A DNA stretch of 64,000 nucleotides from Caulobacteraceae bacterium. GTDB lineage: Bacteria > Pseudomonadota > Alphaproteobacteria > Caulobacterales > Caulobacteraceae. A program made the position numbers and the translations under genes. The stretch is from the NCBI GenBank assembly GCA_947475875.1, contig CANJME010000002.1:124001-188000 (forward strand). The letters are read 5' to 3'. A model generated the notes under the pieces. The model saw only the letters and a list, made by a program, of their open reading frames with translations, searched no databases and was not told where the DNA came from. This document shows positions 46,963-56,056 of the stretch, piece after piece; position 1 is the stretch's first letter, and every line of letters starts with the position of its first letter.

Positions 46963-48015
46963 TTGACCCCTGATTCCTCGACCCAAACGCCCTGGCGCCA
47001 GATCCTGGCTGCCTATCAGCATCCGAACCATTTCCGTTCGATCCTCGAGATCCTGCTCTCTGTCGGGCCACTGGCCATACTCTGGACCGCAGGATGGTTC
47101 GCCACGGCCTTCGGCCTGTGGTGGCTCGCGTTGCTGCTTTCTGTTCCCGCGGCCCTGTTTCTCGTCCGGCTGTTTATGGTGCAGCACGACTGCAGCCACC
47201 GCTCTTTCTTTGAGAGCGCGGCGGCCAACGACTGGACCGGCCGGATCATCGGGATTCTGACACTTACGCCGTACCATTGCTGGCGCAGGTCTCACGCCAT
47301 CCACCACGCCTCGTCGGGCAATCTCGATCATCGCGGACTGGGCGACATCCTGACGCTCACGACCGATGAATACCGTGCCCTGCCGTTCTGGAGGCGGCTT
47401 GGCTACCGCCTGTTTCGTCACCCGCTCGTGCTGTTCGGCCTCGGCCCCGCCTACGTGTTTCTCATCGAGCAGCGTTTTCCATCCGGTCTTGGGCACGAGG
47501 GCTGGCGTCCCTGGCTCAGCGCCATGGCCACGAATCTTGCCATAGCCCTCCTGGTCTTTCTGGCCATCGCCCTGGGAGGCTGGAAAGGCTTGCTGCTCGT
47601 TCATCTCCCTACGCTGCTGATCGCCGCGACGATCGGGGTCTGGCTGTTCTACGTCCAGCACCAGTTCGAAGGCGCCTACTGGGCGCGCCGCGCCGATGGC
47701 TGGAACCTGGCCGACGCCGCCCTGCAAGGCAGCTCGCACTATGACCTGCCGCCGGTCCTGCGCTGGTTCACGGCCAATATCGGCGTCCACCACGTCCACC
47801 ACCTGGCCAGCCGTATTCCGTCATATCGCCTGCAGGCGGTCCTCAAGGATCACCCTGAATTGCGCGAGGTCAGTCGTCTTGGCCTGCTGGAAAGTCTTCG
47901 ATGCCCGGGCCTTGCTCTGTGGGACGAGGCGAGCGGGCGGTTGGTGTCTTTCAAGGAGCACCGCCGATCGGAACGTCGGCTAAAATGGCCCGCCCTGGCG
48001 CACGCGACCGCCTAG
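46963..48015 (+). CDS. Membrane fatty acid desaturase
   Basis: Di-iron desaturase of the FA_desaturase family, 350 aa, with membrane helices near 30-70 and 185-235. Histidine boxes: H75-DCSH79, H111-AIHH115 and HHVHH near residue 270. It inserts a double bond in membrane acyl chains and may help at low temperature. The start is TTG (46963), since no ATG/GTG is in frame before residue 72 and upstream frames are closed. The gap 46738-46962 holds only a small GC hairpin (CCCGCGC/GCGCGGG near 46880-46900). It ends in a 4-bp CTAG overlap with the L,D-transpeptidase gene. Confidence 0.88.
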   Translation: MTPDSSTQTPWRQILAAYQHPNHFRSILEILLSVGPLAILWTAGWFATAFGLWWLALLLSVPAALFLVRLFMVQHDCSHRSFFESAAANDWTGRIIGILTLTPYHCWRRSHAIHHASSGNLDHRGLGDILTLTTDEYRALPFWRRLGYRLFRHPLVLFGLGPAYVFLIEQRFPSGLGHEGWRPWLSAMATNLAIALLVFLAIALGGWKGLLLVHLPTLLIAATIGVWLFYVQHQFEGAYWARRADGWNLADAALQGSSHYDLPPVLRWFTANIGVHHVHHLASRIPSYRLQAVLKDHPELREVSRLGLLESLRCPGLALWDEASGRLVSFKEHRRSERRLKWPALAHATA

Positions 48016-49592
48016 GGACCGACGTCAGTCGCCGTGGCTGGCGCGACTTCCCGCTTCATCGGCAGGGCCATTTCCAGCGCTGACGCGAGCTTTTCGTCCC
48101 AACCGTACACGTCGGGGCGATAGGCGATGACACCCGCCGGGTCGAGGAACGCCGTGTGATAAAAGACGCGCACTGGAAGCGCCGCGCCGAGCGGCACGGT
48201 GGCTGTGGCCTCCCTGGCCAGTTTGGCCTCGAAGTCGGCCGTCTTGCCATGCTCGCCTGCCAGAAGCCGGGCAAAGCCGAGCGCGTCGTCGACCCGCACG
48301 CAGCCATGGCTCAGATGCCGCTCGTTGGCTTGAAAAGCCGCCTTTGATGGGGTGTCGTGCAGATAGATCGCGTAGGGGTCTTCCATGTTGAATTTCACCC
48401 GTCCGAGCGCGGATTTTGGCCCGGGGCGCTGAACCAGCCGGCCGCCGGTGACATACATGTCGTTGGCCGCCAGGTAGCCGGCGCCCTTGGGCAGAATCTC
48501 CTTCGCCGCAATCCCCGCCGGAACGTTCCAGGGCGGATTGACCACCAGATCGTCGAAACTGCTCTCGAGATTGGGCGTTGGGGTGGCGCGCTTGCCGGTG
48601 ATCACCCGGCGGATCTCCACGAGCGCATTGTCACGAAAATAGCTGAGCGTGCTGGCGGCGGTGTTCACGTCGATCCGCGTTTCCGGCGGAGCGTGGTTCA
48701 GCCACCGGCGGGATTCGAGATTGAGGGCGATCTGGCGGGCGCGATCAGCGGGGCCGGCATTCATGACGGCAATGGTGCCGGCGCCCAGGACGCCGTCGGC
48801 GTTGATGCCCTGGCGGTTCTGGAACAGCTTGACGGCCTCGACCAGGTTCTCACCGTACAGTGGCGGCAGAGCTGTAACAGGGGCCGCAGGATCAGGCGGC
48901 GGCGGGGCCAGCAGATAGCCGCCGTCGATCAGGGCCTGAACGATCTGGGGAATGCGAGGGTCGGTCTGGCCGGGTTTGATCGCCTTGCCGGTGGCGATCG
49001 CCAGGGGCTGGGCCAGTTTGGCCTGCTCCAGCATACGCAAATAGGTTTCGGACAGGGCCACATATTCCTCGTCCTGCGGCGGCAGGCTGGCGAGCCAGTC
49101 GGCGAGCCGGCGCTTGTCCAGCGCCACGCTGAGGGTCGCGTCCACACTGAAAGTGTTGCGCTTGAGCGCGAAGATTTCAAACACCGTGGCCGGGTTGATC
49201 AACCCGTGCGCCAGGATGTCGCCATAGGCCAATGCCGTTTGAGTAAGCGCGATTTCACGTGCGGTTGTATCTTCGACAGCGATATCCGCGGTCAGGCGGG
49301 CGGGGTCGACGCCGTGACGAGGCAAATCCTTCACGGCGGTTTGTAGCTGGGCGGCCGATTGCGCGGTCCAGGCAGGCCGCCAGGCGCGCGCCTCGTAGAA
49401 TGCCCGAACGCGCGCGTCGAGCTGTGCGCCTTGCAGAGCCTCAGGCGTAGCCTGAACCCAGTTGGGCGCAGGCGCGGCGGCGGCTTGTCCCGGAGCGGCC
49501 GGAGGCTTTCCCGGCGAAGGGCTGCAGCCAAGCAACAGGGCGGAAAGGGCGGCGACTGCGAAGGGGCGCGGTGTTACAAGCTGGACGGTCAT
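48012..49592 (-). CDS. L,D-transpeptidase (YcbB/LdtD type), lipoprotein
   Basis: Makes 3-3 crosslinks or anchors proteins in peptidoglycan. The 526 aa protein has a lipoprotein signal (ALLLGCSP, Cys about 23), a helical scaffold domain (about 50-220), a peptidoglycan-binding domain (about 240-275; AVKLFQNRQGINADGVLGAGT) and a YkuD catalytic domain (about 305-480) with S428-H429-G430-C431 in the HLSHGCVRVDD motif. All catalytic residues are present. It is divergent from an M15 peptidase gene with 88 bp between, so the pair may share control. Confidence 0.92.
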   Translation of the reverse strand: MTVQLVTPRPFAVAALSALLLGCSPSPGKPPAAPGQAAAAPAPNWVQATPEALQGAQLDARVRAFYEARAWRPAWTAQSAAQLQTAVKDLPRHGVDPARLTADIAVEDTTAREIALTQTALAYGDILAHGLINPATVFEIFALKRNTFSVDATLSVALDKRRLADWLASLPPQDEEYVALSETYLRMLEQAKLAQPLAIATGKAIKPGQTDPRIPQIVQALIDGGYLLAPPPPDPAAPVTALPPLYGENLVEAVKLFQNRQGINADGVLGAGTIAVMNAGPADRARQIALNLESRRWLNHAPPETRIDVNTAASTLSYFRDNALVEIRRVITGKRATPTPNLESSFDDLVVNPPWNVPAGIAAKEILPKGAGYLAANDMYVTGGRLVQRPGPKSALGRVKFNMEDPYAIYLHDTPSKAAFQANERHLSHGCVRVDDALGFARLLAGEHGKTADFEAKLAREATATVPLGAALPVRVFYHTAFLDPAGVIAYRPDVYGWDEKLASALEMALPMKREVAPATATDVGP

Positions 49593-49680
49593 CTTGCCTT
49601 AACGCGGTAGTCGGGGTTTGGTGCGACAAATTCGCCGCCGGGCTTTTTTCGGACACGTTCGGTGATCAGATGGGTTGGCG

Positions 49681-50634
49681 ATGCTGAAACCTCTTTCGAT
49701 TCTTGTAGTTGCGCTTGTGGCTGGGTCTGTTGCGGCTGCGGCCGCTCTGGCCCCGCGAGCCTCGGCCCGCAGCGGGTCATCGTCATTGACCGAAGTCAAT
49801 GTCGCGACCGAAGATCAGAGAGCCGCTCCAGTATCGGATTGTTCGGCTCCGGAATTCGTTCAGGCGGCCTCCCGCAACAGCGCTTCGCTCCAGTCTTTGA
49901 CCTGGTCGCCCTTCGGACGCGCGGAAAAGGGATGGGCGATCTATCAGGAGCATGTCGCCCACGATCTCGATACCTCATGTCAACCGGGCTCGCCCGGATT
50001 TGCGGCAGCCCTCGCCCGCTGGCAACAGGACCATCGTCTTCCAGCCAATGGTGAGGCCACCGCCCAGACCCTCGTCGTCTTCAAGACCCGCTGGCAGGAT
50101 GCCAGGCCCTATGTCGCGCTGCGGGCCAGCGGTGTCTGTCCGGACGCCCCTCCAGAGTCGATGCTGACGACTCTGAACGCCCGCGAGGGCTACAAGGGAA
50201 AGTCCATCCAGTTGAAGAATGACGTCGCCGGCGCCTATCGCCGGATGGTCACGGTGGCCCGCGCCGAGGTTCCCGAACTGGCAGCCGACCCAGAGATGCT
50301 GTCGATCTTCTCAGGCTACCGCAGTCCGGCCTATGACGCCGCCCGCTGCGCGAGGGATCACAACTGTGGCGGCGCCGAGCGGGCGACGTGCTCAGTGCAT
50401 CGCACCGCGACGGCGTTCGATCTCGTGGTCGGTTCGGCCCCTGGTTTTCCGGTGGATTCCAGCGCTGACGCCAACCGGCTCTTCCAGTCGCGGACGCCCG
50501 CCTATCGCTGGCTGGTGGCCAATGCAGGCCGCTTCGGCTTTATCAACTACGCCTTTGAGCCCTGGCACTGGGAGTGGGTGGGCGAGCCCGCCCGTAACGG
50601 TCAGATCGCCACCATCGAGGTCGGCGCGCGTTAG
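49681..50634 (+). CDS. M15B (VanY-like) D,D-carboxypeptidase
   Basis: Zinc peptidase acting on peptidoglycan stem peptides, 317 aa. A signal peptide (1-27), a peptidoglycan-binding-like segment (about 95-125; FAAALARWQQDHRLPANGEATAQTL) and a VanY domain (about 155-310) with H240 and D247 in CSVHRTATAFD and H296 in EPWHWEW. The canonical SxHxxGxAxD motif has Ala in place of Gly. The ATG at 49681 is used; a TTG two codons earlier is possible. Four to six cysteines suggest disulphides. It is divergent from the L,D-transpeptidase gene. Confidence 0.88.
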   Translation: MLKPLSILVVALVAGSVAAAAALAPRASARSGSSSLTEVNVATEDQRAAPVSDCSAPEFVQAASRNSASLQSLTWSPFGRAEKGWAIYQEHVAHDLDTSCQPGSPGFAAALARWQQDHRLPANGEATAQTLVVFKTRWQDARPYVALRASGVCPDAPPESMLTTLNAREGYKGKSIQLKNDVAGAYRRMVTVARAEVPELAADPEMLSIFSGYRSPAYDAARCARDHNCGGAERATCSVHRTATAFDLVVGSAPGFPVDSSADANRLFQSRTPAYRWLVANAGRFGFINYAFEPWHWEWVGEPARNGQIATIEVGAR

Positions 50635-50817
50635 GAGTTCATGCTCTGTAACCGACGCTCACCCTAACCCCCACCCGGCCCGTGAATTCCGCCCGGCATT
50701 TCATGGCGCGCGCGGTGCACGGATTTGCCCTCGGTGTTTCGCCATCGCTAACCCTCGTCCCCCTCGTTCCAGGGTTTGGGAAGCTGATGCTCGTAGAAGA
50801 TTCCGAAGCGCATCGCC

Positions 50818-51852
50818 TCAGACCCGCTCGACGGCGGGAACGTGGCTCATGCTGCGCGTCTGACCCCAGTGCGCGCGCGTCTTGTAATGGAAATGCGGCG
50901 GGCGGCTTGAGAGGCGGCGAGTGGCGAGCCACAGCCGTTTCAAATGCCGCTTCTTGCCCGACGCGGCGTCGTCTTCGTAGGCGCTGCGCCCATGCAGCAC
51001 GTGATAGTTGTTGATGAACTGCATCACCCCCGGCTGCAGGTCCATGTAGACGTTGAAGTCCGGATCGCGGGCCATCTGGGACATGGTGTCGATCGCCTCA
51101 CGCTGGAGGGCGGTAAGGCGCGGCGTCTCGGGGTATTTCTGGCTGGACTTGATGTACTGGGGGATGAACTTGACGAAGAGACGGTCCTCGAACTCGGTGA
51201 AGACCGGCTGCATGTAATAGGGCTTGCCGCCCTTCGGCTGCTCACCCCGATGATCCCAGGGGAATTTTTCATAAAGAACTTCAACAAGATCGGGCCGGGT
51301 CTTCACCAGCTCATTGTAGATGGCGACCACATTGGCCACGCACGACAGGCCGCCGCGCGCCGCGGGGCGCAGGCACATCAGGCCGACCAGGTCCGAGCCG
51401 TCGGTGTGATAGTCAAAAGCGATGCCGCCGATCTCGTTGCCGCGCGAATAGGGATCATCCGCCGTCTTGCCCTGGTCGGTGACGTCGCCCAGCAGATGCC
51501 CGTGCTTGTTCTGCGGCCAGGGCTCGCCCAGGTGCGCGCCGATGCCCCAGTAGATCAGGGTGAGTTCGTCATCGGAGTAGCGCGAGGCGTCGAGGCCGGC
51601 GATCCGCACAAAGCCGCGCCCGTCGATCAGTTCGCGCTCGACCTCGGCGAGCTTGGGAACCAGGCCCGAGAGCGGGAACTCGTCCCGGCTTACATCGAGG
51701 ATATCGAGGCCGCCGGCCTGGACCGACCGCACGGCCGCGTCGATCTCAGCCTGGTCGGCGTCATCCAGCTGCAGGGTCCACGCCGCCGGATCGGCTACGT
51801 CGGCCGCGCGCCAGTTCACGTGGGTGTCGAGCGGTTTCGGCTGGAAGGTCAT
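50818..51852 (-). CDS. TauD/TfdA-family Fe(II)/2-oxoglutarate dioxygenase
   Basis: A 344 aa dioxygenase of the TauD/TfdA or clavaminate synthase-like group. The iron ligands are His and Asp in FDYHTDGSD and a distal His in NNYHVLHGRSAYED; Arg in KRHLKRLWLATRR binds 2-oxoglutarate. It probably hydroxylates a small metabolite; the substrate is unknown. The ATG at 51852 is chosen because the upstream extension is rich in Arg/Pro without family match. The 183 bp after the M15 gene (50635-50817) hold no gene that I can see. Confidence 0.88.
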   Translation of the reverse strand: MTFQPKPLDTHVNWRAADVADPAAWTLQLDDADQAEIDAAVRSVQAGGLDILDVSRDEFPLSGLVPKLAEVERELIDGRGFVRIAGLDASRYSDDELTLIYWGIGAHLGEPWPQNKHGHLLGDVTDQGKTADDPYSRGNEIGGIAFDYHTDGSDLVGLMCLRPAARGGLSCVANVVAIYNELVKTRPDLVEVLYEKFPWDHRGEQPKGGKPYYMQPVFTEFEDRLFVKFIPQYIKSSQKYPETPRLTALQREAIDTMSQMARDPDFNVYMDLQPGVMQFINNYHVLHGRSAYEDDAASGKKRHLKRLWLATRRLSSRPPHFHYKTRAHWGQTRSMSHVPAVERV

Positions 51853-52023
51853 GAGCGCGCCCCCGGTGGTCTTGTTTTGCGGGATGTTAGGGCGCCGAAG
51901 GGGAGGGCGCCACCCCGCCGCCATCGATGCTCAATCCCGGACTCTGTGGGTTCCAACAGTCCATTTGACGGTCTTCAGGCGCAGGCGTACCATCGCTGCG
52001 GAACAAGAGCAGGGAGTACGCCG

Positions 52024-52596
52024 ATGAGGGCTGTCCCAGTGGTGTTCGCGGCCGCGGCGATTGTAGCGGCGCTTGGTGTGGGAACACCCGCTCGAACCCA
52101 GGTCAAGGTGGTCGGCGGTCCGTTCGCGACAACCTGCGCGGCGTTGGCCATCGGCGGCGCCAAGATGGTCGAGGCGGTCGAGATTTGCACCCGCGCCATC
52201 GACTACGACACCGGCCTGTCCAGCCAGGACGCGGCCAAAACCCTGGTCAACCGGGGCGTTATCCAGATGAGGCGCGGGCAGCTATCCGACGCCGAGAAAG
52301 ATTTCGCCGCCGCCCAGAGCACCATGCCCCAGTTGGCGGAAATCTACATCAATCGCGGCGTCTCCCTGATCAGGCAGGGCAAATGGCGCGAGGCGCTGGT
52401 CCAGCTTGACCGGGGAATCCTGCTGAACCCGTGGGAGCCGGAAAAGGCCTATTTCAACCGGGCGCTGGCGCGTGAGGCGCTGGGAGACCTGGTGGGCGCC
52501 CGGGCCGACTTTTCCAAGGCCGCCGAACTCAAGCCGGACTGGATGCGTCCGGTGATCGAGCTGAGGCGCTATCCGACGACCCTGAGCGCGCGCTGA
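52024..52596 (+). CDS. Periplasmic TPR-repeat protein
   Basis: A 190 aa exported protein with a signal peptide (1-25, ending PARTQ) and three TPR-like units (about 45-80, 85-115, 120-165; AEIYINRGVSLIRQGKWREALVQLDRGILLNPWEPEKAYFNRALAREALGDLVGARADFSKAAELKPDW in outline). TPR proteins act as binding scaffolds; a partner is not evident. ATG with GCAGGGAG upstream. It is followed by tRNA-Ser on the other strand. Confidence 0.85.
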   Translation: MRAVPVVFAAAAIVAALGVGTPARTQVKVVGGPFATTCAALAIGGAKMVEAVEICTRAIDYDTGLSSQDAAKTLVNRGVIQMRRGQLSDAEKDFAAAQSTMPQLAEIYINRGVSLIRQGKWREALVQLDRGILLNPWEPEKAYFNRALAREALGDLVGARADFSKAAELKPDWMRPVIELRRYPTTLSAR

Positions 52597-52611
52597 GCGG
52601 CGGAACAGGTC

Positions 52612-52703
52612 TGGCGGAGACGCAGGGATTCGAACCCTGGATACCCCTTACAGGGTATGACGATTTAGCAAACCGTTGCCTTCAGCCACTCGGCCACGTC
52701 TCC
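52612..52703 (-). tRNA. tRNA-Ser (anticodon GCU)
   Basis: Cloverleaf on the minus strand: acceptor GGAGACG/CGTCTCC, D arm GGCCGAGTGGCTGAAGGC, anticodon stem ACGGT/ATCGT with loop TTGCTAA (anticodon GCT, reads AGC/AGU), a long variable arm (ATACCCTGTAAGGGGTAT) as in class II tRNAs, and T arm CAGGGTTCGAATCCCTG. The CCA end is encoded (52612-52614). Confidence 0.97.
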
Positions 52704-52749
52704 GGCAGGCGCGGTGTTTGCCCCCGCGGCCCGGCCCGGTCAATCCCCG

Positions 52750-53529
52750 CTAGCCCCGCCTGATCGAATTGCCCCCATCCACCACGATGACATCGCCCAC
52801 CACATAGTCGCCGGCCTTTGAGGCCAGGAAGATCGCCGCCCCCGCCATGTCTTCGGCGATACCCACCCGGCCCGAGGGCGTGCGGGCGGCGACCGCGTCA
52901 GCCTGGTCGCGGGCGATGGTGTTCATGTCAGAGGGAAACGGGCCCGGCGCGATAGCCGAGCAGATGATGTTGTCTTCGGTCAGCCGCAGCGCCATGCGCC
53001 GGGTCAGGTGGATCAGACCGGCCTTGGAGGCTGCGTAGGGGTAGGTCTCCTGCATGTTGACGGAAAGCCCGTCGATAGAGGCGACATTGATGACTTTGGC
53101 CGGGCGGTTTTTGGTCGCGGCGGCGCGCAGCAGCGGCAGAAGGGCCTGGGTGAGGAAGAAGGGGGACTTCATGTTGAGGTCGACGACCTTGTCCCAACCG
53201 CTTTCCGGGAACTCGTCGATGGGCGCCATCCAGGCAGCGCCGGCGTTGTTGATCAGGATGTCGAGCTTGGTCTCGCGTTTTGCGATCTCGGCAGCAAGCG
53301 CCTTGCAGCCTGCGACGGTGGAGACATCGATCGGCAGGGAGGTGACATCGCCGCCCATATTGCGCAGCTCTGCGGCCGTGGCGTCGCACTGGGCGGCCTT
53401 GCGGGCCGAGATGTAGAGTTTGACGCCCGCGGCGATGTAACCCTCGGCGATCATCCGGCCGATGCCGCGTGAGCCGCCGGTGATGAGGGCGACGCGGCCC
53501 TTGAGCGAGAAGAGTTCCTGAACGTCCAT
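52750..53529 (-). CDS. SDR-family oxidoreductase with palindromic operator
   Basis: Short-chain dehydrogenase, 259 aa: LITGGSRGIGRMIAEGYI (cofactor), ISARKA, NNAGAAWMAP, Ser in INVASIDGLSV, YPYAASKAGL (catalytic Tyr/Lys) and the C-terminal VGDVIVVDGGNSIRRG. The closest pattern is 3-oxoacyl-ACP reductase/gluconate dehydrogenase-like or RhlG-like; the substrate is unknown. The ATG at 53529 gives MDVQELFSLKGR as in the family. A perfect palindrome lies 11 bp upstream (53540-53561), so a repressor probably controls it. Confidence 0.9.
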   Translation of the reverse strand: MDVQELFSLKGRVALITGGSRGIGRMIAEGYIAAGVKLYISARKAAQCDATAAELRNMGGDVTSLPIDVSTVAGCKALAAEIAKRETKLDILINNAGAAWMAPIDEFPESGWDKVVDLNMKSPFFLTQALLPLLRAAATKNRPAKVINVASIDGLSVNMQETYPYAASKAGLIHLTRRMALRLTEDNIICSAIAPGPFPSDMNTIARDQADAVAARTPSGRVGIAEDMAGAAIFLASKAGDYVVGDVIVVDGGNSIRRG

Positions 53530-53539
53530 GATGGGTTTC

Positions 53540-53561
53540 CCGTCAAACAATTGTTTGACGG
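53540..53561. promoter_or_regulatory. Perfect 22-bp palindrome, likely TetR-type operator
   Basis: The half-site CCGTCAAACAA is followed directly by its exact reverse complement. The core AAACAATTGTTT resembles operators of TetR-family regulators. It is 11 bp before the SDR start, where binding would block transcription or ribosome loading. No regulator gene is next to it. Confidence 0.65.
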
Positions 53562-53599
53562 CGTCTTAGCGGCGGTAAGGAGAGAGCGCCAGCGGCGGG

Positions 53600-54145
53600 T
53601 TACGAGCGGCCGACGCCCGCCGTGCGGGTGTCGTCGGCAAGGGTGTCGCCGGGATATTCGGCGTCCATCAACCTCAACAGGCGCGCGCGGGCGCGGTTGA
53701 CCCGGCTCTTCATTGTGCCGAGCGCGCAGCCGCAGATCTCGGCGGCCTCTTCGTAAGTGAGACCGGCGCCGCCAACCAGCACCAACGCCTCGCGGTGTTC
53801 GGCCGGAAGCTGACGTAGCGCGGCCTCAAGCGTGGTCACCGCCATGTGCCAGTCCTGGTCGGCCGGGCTGATCAGGGTGGCGGCGAAAACGCCATCCTCG
53901 TCGCGCACCTCGCGGCGGCGGCGAGACAGGCTTGTGTAGTAGGTGTTGCGCAGGATGGTGAAGAGCCAGGCCCGAAGGTTCGAGCCCATCTGGTACTTGT
54001 CCTGGTTCATCCAGGCCTTGATCAGGGTGTCCTGCACCAGGTCGTCCGCATCCGAGGCGTTGTGGCTGAGCGACCAGGCGAAGGCCCTAAGCGCCGGGAT
54101 CAGCGCGATGACATCGCCGCGCCAACTGGCCGCCGTTCCGGTCAT
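53600..54145 (-). CDS. ECF sigma factor, EcfG-like
   Basis: A 181 aa extracytoplasmic-function sigma factor. Region 2 (about 10-80): IPALRAFAWSLSHNASDADDLVQDTLIKAWMNQDKYQMGSNLRAWLFTILRNTYYT-like; region 4 (about 105-165): LPAEHREALVLVGGAGLTYEEAAEICGCALGTMKSRVNRARARL. Both are intact and the sequence is close to the general-stress sigma factor EcfG group of alphaproteobacteria. The usual partners nepR and phyR are not nearby, so it may be an accessory paralogue. ATG at 54145 without a strong ribosome site. Confidence 0.9.
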   Translation of the reverse strand: MTGTAASWRGDVIALIPALRAFAWSLSHNASDADDLVQDTLIKAWMNQDKYQMGSNLRAWLFTILRNTYYTSLSRRRREVRDEDGVFAATLISPADQDWHMAVTTLEAALRQLPAEHREALVLVGGAGLTYEEAAEICGCALGTMKSRVNRARARLLRLMDAEYPGDTLADDTRTAGVGRS

Positions 54146-54241
54146 TGAACAGGCGCTCTGGACGCACGACTGCTTTGATCGTTCAAGGCGAACCCCGACT
54201 AAAAGCGCTGGCCGTCTCCAGCCTTGATTGAACGCGCTCGC

Positions 54242-55681
54242 CTAAGGCGCGTTCCGGGCGGCCTCGCCAAATTCCTCCACCGGCGGAGCGCCAGGATGGC
54301 AGTCGCACTCGCGCGGACGCAGCCAGGCGTCGAGGTCGGAAAGAGCGCGCAAGGCGATCGCCCGCCGCCGGGCCGAGCCCGCGTCCTTGCGCGCCGCCCG
54401 CTTGCCGCCTTCGATCGGCGGGGCCTCGATGGGCGGAAGAAGGCCGAAATTGATGTTCATCGGCTGGAACTTGCTGCCGATCATGTGGCCGCCGGTGATG
54501 TGGGCGATCAGGGCGCCGTGCGCGGTGGTGGGCGGCGGAGGGTCGCGCTGAAGGCCCAGCCGCTCGGCGGCGGCCAGCCGTCCCGCGATCAGGCCGGTTG
54601 CGGCGCTTTCCACATAGCCCTCGACGCCAGTGATCTGGCCGGCGAAGCGCAGGCGCGGGTCGGCCTTCAGACGCAGCTGATCGTCAAGCAATCTGGGGCT
54701 GTTCAGGAAAGTGTTGCGGTGCAGGCCGCCCAGGCGGGCGAAGGCGGCGTTCTGCAGGCCCGGGATCATGCGGAAGACGTCCGCCTGGACGCCGTGCTTC
54801 AGCTTCGTCTGGAAGCCGACCATGTTGTAGAGCGTGCCCAGAGCATTGTCCTGGCGCAGCTGGACGACGGCATAGGCCTTGGTCTGCGGGTCGTGTTCGT
54901 TGGTCAGGCCGAACGGCTTCATCGGTCCATGGCGCAGCGTCTCGCGGCCGCGCTCGGCCATCACCTCGATGGGCAGGCAGCCGTCGAAATAGGGGACGTG
55001 CTCCCAGTCCTTGAATTCCGCCTTGGGTCCGTCGATCAAGGCATCGACGAAGGCCTCGTACTGGGCCCGGTCCAGAGGGCAGTTTATGTAGGCGGCGGCG
55101 TCTCCACCCGGGCCTTCCTTGTCATAGCGCGACTGGCGCCAGGCCACGCTCATGTCGATGCTGTCGGTGTGAACAATGGGGGCTATGGCGTCAAAGAAGC
55201 TCAGGGACTCCTCGCCGGTCAGGTACAGGATAGCCTCGGCCAGAGCCGGAGAGGTGAGGGGGCCGGTGGCGATGATCACCTGGTCCCAGTCGGCAGGGGG
55301 CAGGCCGGCGATCTCCCCGCGTTCGACGGTGATCAGCGGATGGGATTCGATCACCGCCGTGACACCCTCTGAGAAGGCTTCCCGGTCGACGGCCAGCGCT
55401 CCGCCGGCGGGCACCTGGTAGGCGTCGGCCGCGGCCATGATCACCGAACCCAGCCGTCGCATCTCGGCGTGCAGCAGGCCGACGGCGTTGTTTTCCCAAT
55501 CATCGGACCGGAATGAGTTGGAGCAGACCAGTTCGGCCAGGCCCTCGGTCTGGTGGGCGTCGGTTTTGCGGATCGGCCGCATTTCGTGCAGCACGGCAGG
55601 AACACCGGCCTGGGCGATCTGCCAGGCCGCCTCGCTGCCGGCGAGGCCGCCGCCGATGATGTGGATGGGTGAAGTCGACAT
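54242..55681 (-). CDS. trmFO: Methylenetetrahydrofolate-tRNA (uracil-5-)-methyltransferase
   Basis: FAD-dependent enzyme that makes m5U54 in the T loop of tRNA using methylene-tetrahydrofolate. The 479 aa protein starts [21 protein letters not shown] (FAD-binding), then [44 protein letters not shown] (conserved Cys) and the [21 protein letters not shown] region, all typical. Gram-negative proteobacteria outside the alpha group usually use TrmA instead. ATG at 55681 with AAGAGG upstream. It is divergent from the membrane-protein cluster. Confidence 0.95.
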   Translation of the reverse strand: MSTSPIHIIGGGLAGSEAAWQIAQAGVPAVLHEMRPIRKTDAHQTEGLAELVCSNSFRSDDWENNAVGLLHAEMRRLGSVIMAAADAYQVPAGGALAVDREAFSEGVTAVIESHPLITVERGEIAGLPPADWDQVIIATGPLTSPALAEAILYLTGEESLSFFDAIAPIVHTDSIDMSVAWRQSRYDKEGPGGDAAAYINCPLDRAQYEAFVDALIDGPKAEFKDWEHVPYFDGCLPIEVMAERGRETLRHGPMKPFGLTNEHDPQTKAYAVVQLRQDNALGTLYNMVGFQTKLKHGVQADVFRMIPGLQNAAFARLGGLHRNTFLNSPRLLDDQLRLKADPRLRFAGQITGVEGYVESAATGLIAGRLAAAERLGLQRDPPPPTTAHGALIAHITGGHMIGSKFQPMNINFGLLPPIEAPPIEGGKRAARKDAGSARRRAIALRALSDLDAWLRPRECDCHPGAPPVEEFGEAARNAP

Positions 55682-55812
55682 TTGCCGACCTCTTAGCGCA
55701 GGCGGCGGCCGCGCGCACCCGCCCTTGCGGTGTTCGGCTGGCGCAGGCGCGATGCGGGTGTATGGTGCGAGGGAAGCAGATTCCAGGAACGCGCCTCCGG
55801 GGGGAGATCGCG

Positions 55813-56056
55813 ATGCAGAAAGCCAGTCTGCCGCCGGCTGTTGGAGCAGGGTTTTCGTTGAGCCGGCGCGAGCCACTGTCTGTTCTGGCCTGGGGCCTAT
55901 CAAATCATCGCCGGTGCGCGCGACGCACAGTCGGGCGAGGTCTTCAGTTGGGCGGCGGCGAGTTCTGGTCGAAAGGCGGGTCCGGTGTGCAAGATTGATG
56001 ATCTCACGCCTGGCTACTGTGGCGGAACGGTCGTGAATAGGGGGGTGGGTAGATGA
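55813..56056 (+). pseudogene. Probable decayed third copy of the downstream membrane proteins
   Basis: An ATG at 55813 follows a strong GGGGGGAGA ribosome site and reads about 28 residues ([17 protein letters not shown] near the end) matching the N-terminal pattern GF-L-R--P-----W of both downstream paralogues. That frame then loses the pattern and stops at 55998. Another frame is open from 55862 and ends in a TGA overlapping the next gene's ATG (ATGA at 56053-56056), as in a coupled operon. This is consistent with a frameshifted, internally deleted copy. The remaining part of 55682-56052 is a divergent promoter region without other genes. Confidence 0.4.

Noticed and set aside
54224-55372. 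Plus-strand open frame of about 380 codons opposite trmFO
   Set aside because: Antisense shadow; trmFO motifs are complete.
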